The translations under genes were made by a program, and so were the position numbers. Positions 63,345 through 64,000 of a stretch of 64,000 nucleotides of DNA are shown in pieces (positions within the stretch are counted from its first letter, which is position 1; each line of letters starts with the position of its first letter). The notes beneath the pieces are model-generated. The model made no database searches. It was not told the DNA's origin and was given only the letters and a program-made list of their open reading frames with translations. Where the stretch lies: NCBI RefSeq assembly GCF_025961575.1, contig NZ_JAOQNX010000012.1, positions 62,001 through 126,000 on the forward strand, given 5' to 3'. The stretch is from Rhodoblastus acidophilus. GTDB taxonomy: Bacteria; Pseudomonadota; Alphaproteobacteria; Rhizobiales; Beijerinckiaceae.

Positions 63345-64000
63345 ATGTCACTTCGCCAAACACGCCCGTCGCCAGCAAGCCGCGGGCGCCTGCGGCTTGC
63401 CGCGCACATCCTGGCGCCCGGCATGCTGCTTTTCCCGTTAGCTCTTGCTCCGGCCTCCGCGCAGCAGGCGCCCGACCCCGATCCGCCGATGTCGACCGGC
63501 GCCCCGGAGAGCGATTTCGTCAAGCCGCGCAATCTGTTCCAGATCGCCCCGCAATATCAGATCCAGGACGCCGACCCGAGGAACGTCGCCACTTATACGT
63601 TGCGGATGCGGATGGACCGCCGCGTCGAACTCGACGCGGGCTGGACTCTGGGCCTGCGCGCCGACGCCCGGCTGATCGACAAGAATCCGATCAATTCGGC
63701 AAACCCCACGGGCGAATTCATCAGCGGGCTCGGCGACACCGACGCGCAAGCCGCGCTGGTCCGGCAATTGGACGATCGGGTGCGGGCGGGCGTCGGCGTC
63801 CGGATCTATGCGCCGACCGGCGGCGACCAGTTCGGCTCGGGAAAGTGGCAGGTCATGCCCGGGGCCGCCATCCGCTACGACCTGCCGGAGATCAGCGCCG
63901 CGAGTTATTTCGAGCCGCTGGTCCGCTATGCGCAAAGTTTCGCGGGCGATCCGAACAGAAGAACCATCAGCAACTTGCAGCTATCCCCCACTGTCAATTT
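63345..64000 (+). CDS. Outer-membrane beta-barrel-like protein, N-terminal part
   Basis: The frame opens with an ATG at 63345 and runs off the window. The first 218 residues begin with an exported leader (LAPGMLLFPLALAPASA, cleavage near residue 39). Repeated amphipathic strands follow, such as NLFQIAPQYQIQDAD, ELDAGWTLGLRADARLID and RVRAGVGVRIYAPTGGDQFG. The layout resembles outer-membrane channels of the phenol-degradation MetA kind, but the family is uncertain. No strong ribosome site precedes the ATG. Confidence 0.65.
   Translation, partial: MSLRQTRPSPASRGRLRLAAHILAPGMLLFPLALAPASAQQAPDPDPPMSTGAPESDFVKPRNLFQIAPQYQIQDADPRNVATYTLRMRMDRRVELDAGWTLGLRADARLIDKNPINSANPTGEFISGLGDTDAQAALVRQLDDRVRAGVGVRIYAPTGGDQFGSGKWQVMPGAAIRYDLPEISAASYFEPLVRYAQSFAGDPNRRTISNLQLSPTVN

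Overview
The window is high-GC DNA from an alphaproteobacterium, most likely of the Hyphomicrobiales (Rhizobiales). The evidence is ChpT, an EipA-type DUF1134 protein, a ROSE-like thermosensor before a small heat-shock gene, an Irr-type iron control element, Rhizobiales-style foldback repeats, and SagB, Grx4 and 2Fe-2S ferredoxin genes of the kind found beside nif genes. The genus cannot be fixed by reading alone; phototrophs or methanotrophs such as Rhodoblastus or Methylocystis would fit.

Region 1 (1-13.7 kb) looks like the flank of a nitrogen-fixation or molybdenum region. It holds modD (cut by the window edge) with an EF2563-type molybdenum-hydroxylase accessory gene, and a long minus-strand operon sufB-C-D-S-T, Rieske ferredoxin, unknown protein, ABM monooxygenase. 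Next come a TPR protein, a Grx4 glutaredoxin with a thioredoxin-like 2Fe-2S ferredoxin, a Mop molbindin, a frameshifted ankyrin gene and a SagB-type oxidoreductase. No nif structural gene lies inside the window. However, four intergenic sites fit the sigma-54 -24/-12 pattern (GG-N10-GC) and point at modD/EF2563, sufB, grx4 and sagB, and a perfect FNR/FixK-type box abuts the grx4 site. This suggests a sigma-54 (NifA-like) controlled set that includes a complete SUF machine.

Region 2 (12.3-30.2 kb) is mostly core metabolism and envelope: gltBD, a Pro/Gly-rich secreted protein, hsp20, a hydrolase, a DUF1254 protein, metY, SCOT subunits A and B, a TPR methyltransferase, EipA, ChpT and tRNA-Ser(GGA).

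Region 3 (30.2-50.6 kb) is surface-polysaccharide DNA. Just after the tRNA is a patch (about 30.2-34.3 kb) that looks AT-richer than its surroundings. It has a decayed gene copy, two methyltransferase-like genes, a Tat-exported glycosidase-like protein and a GT92-like transferase. Large multi-domain glycosyltransferases, a CysQ-like phosphatase, the dTDP-L-rhamnose genes rfbCABD, a hybrid histidine kinase and another two-domain glycosyltransferase follow.

Region 4 (50.7-64 kb) holds an Ftr/P19-type ferrous iron uptake cluster that lacks its permease gene and is preceded by an Irr-type box. It continues with mtaB-dapF, a GyrI-like protein, leuB, two tandem paralogous porins, a gene-poor 755-base stretch, and the start of an outer-membrane beta-barrel-like protein cut by the window end.
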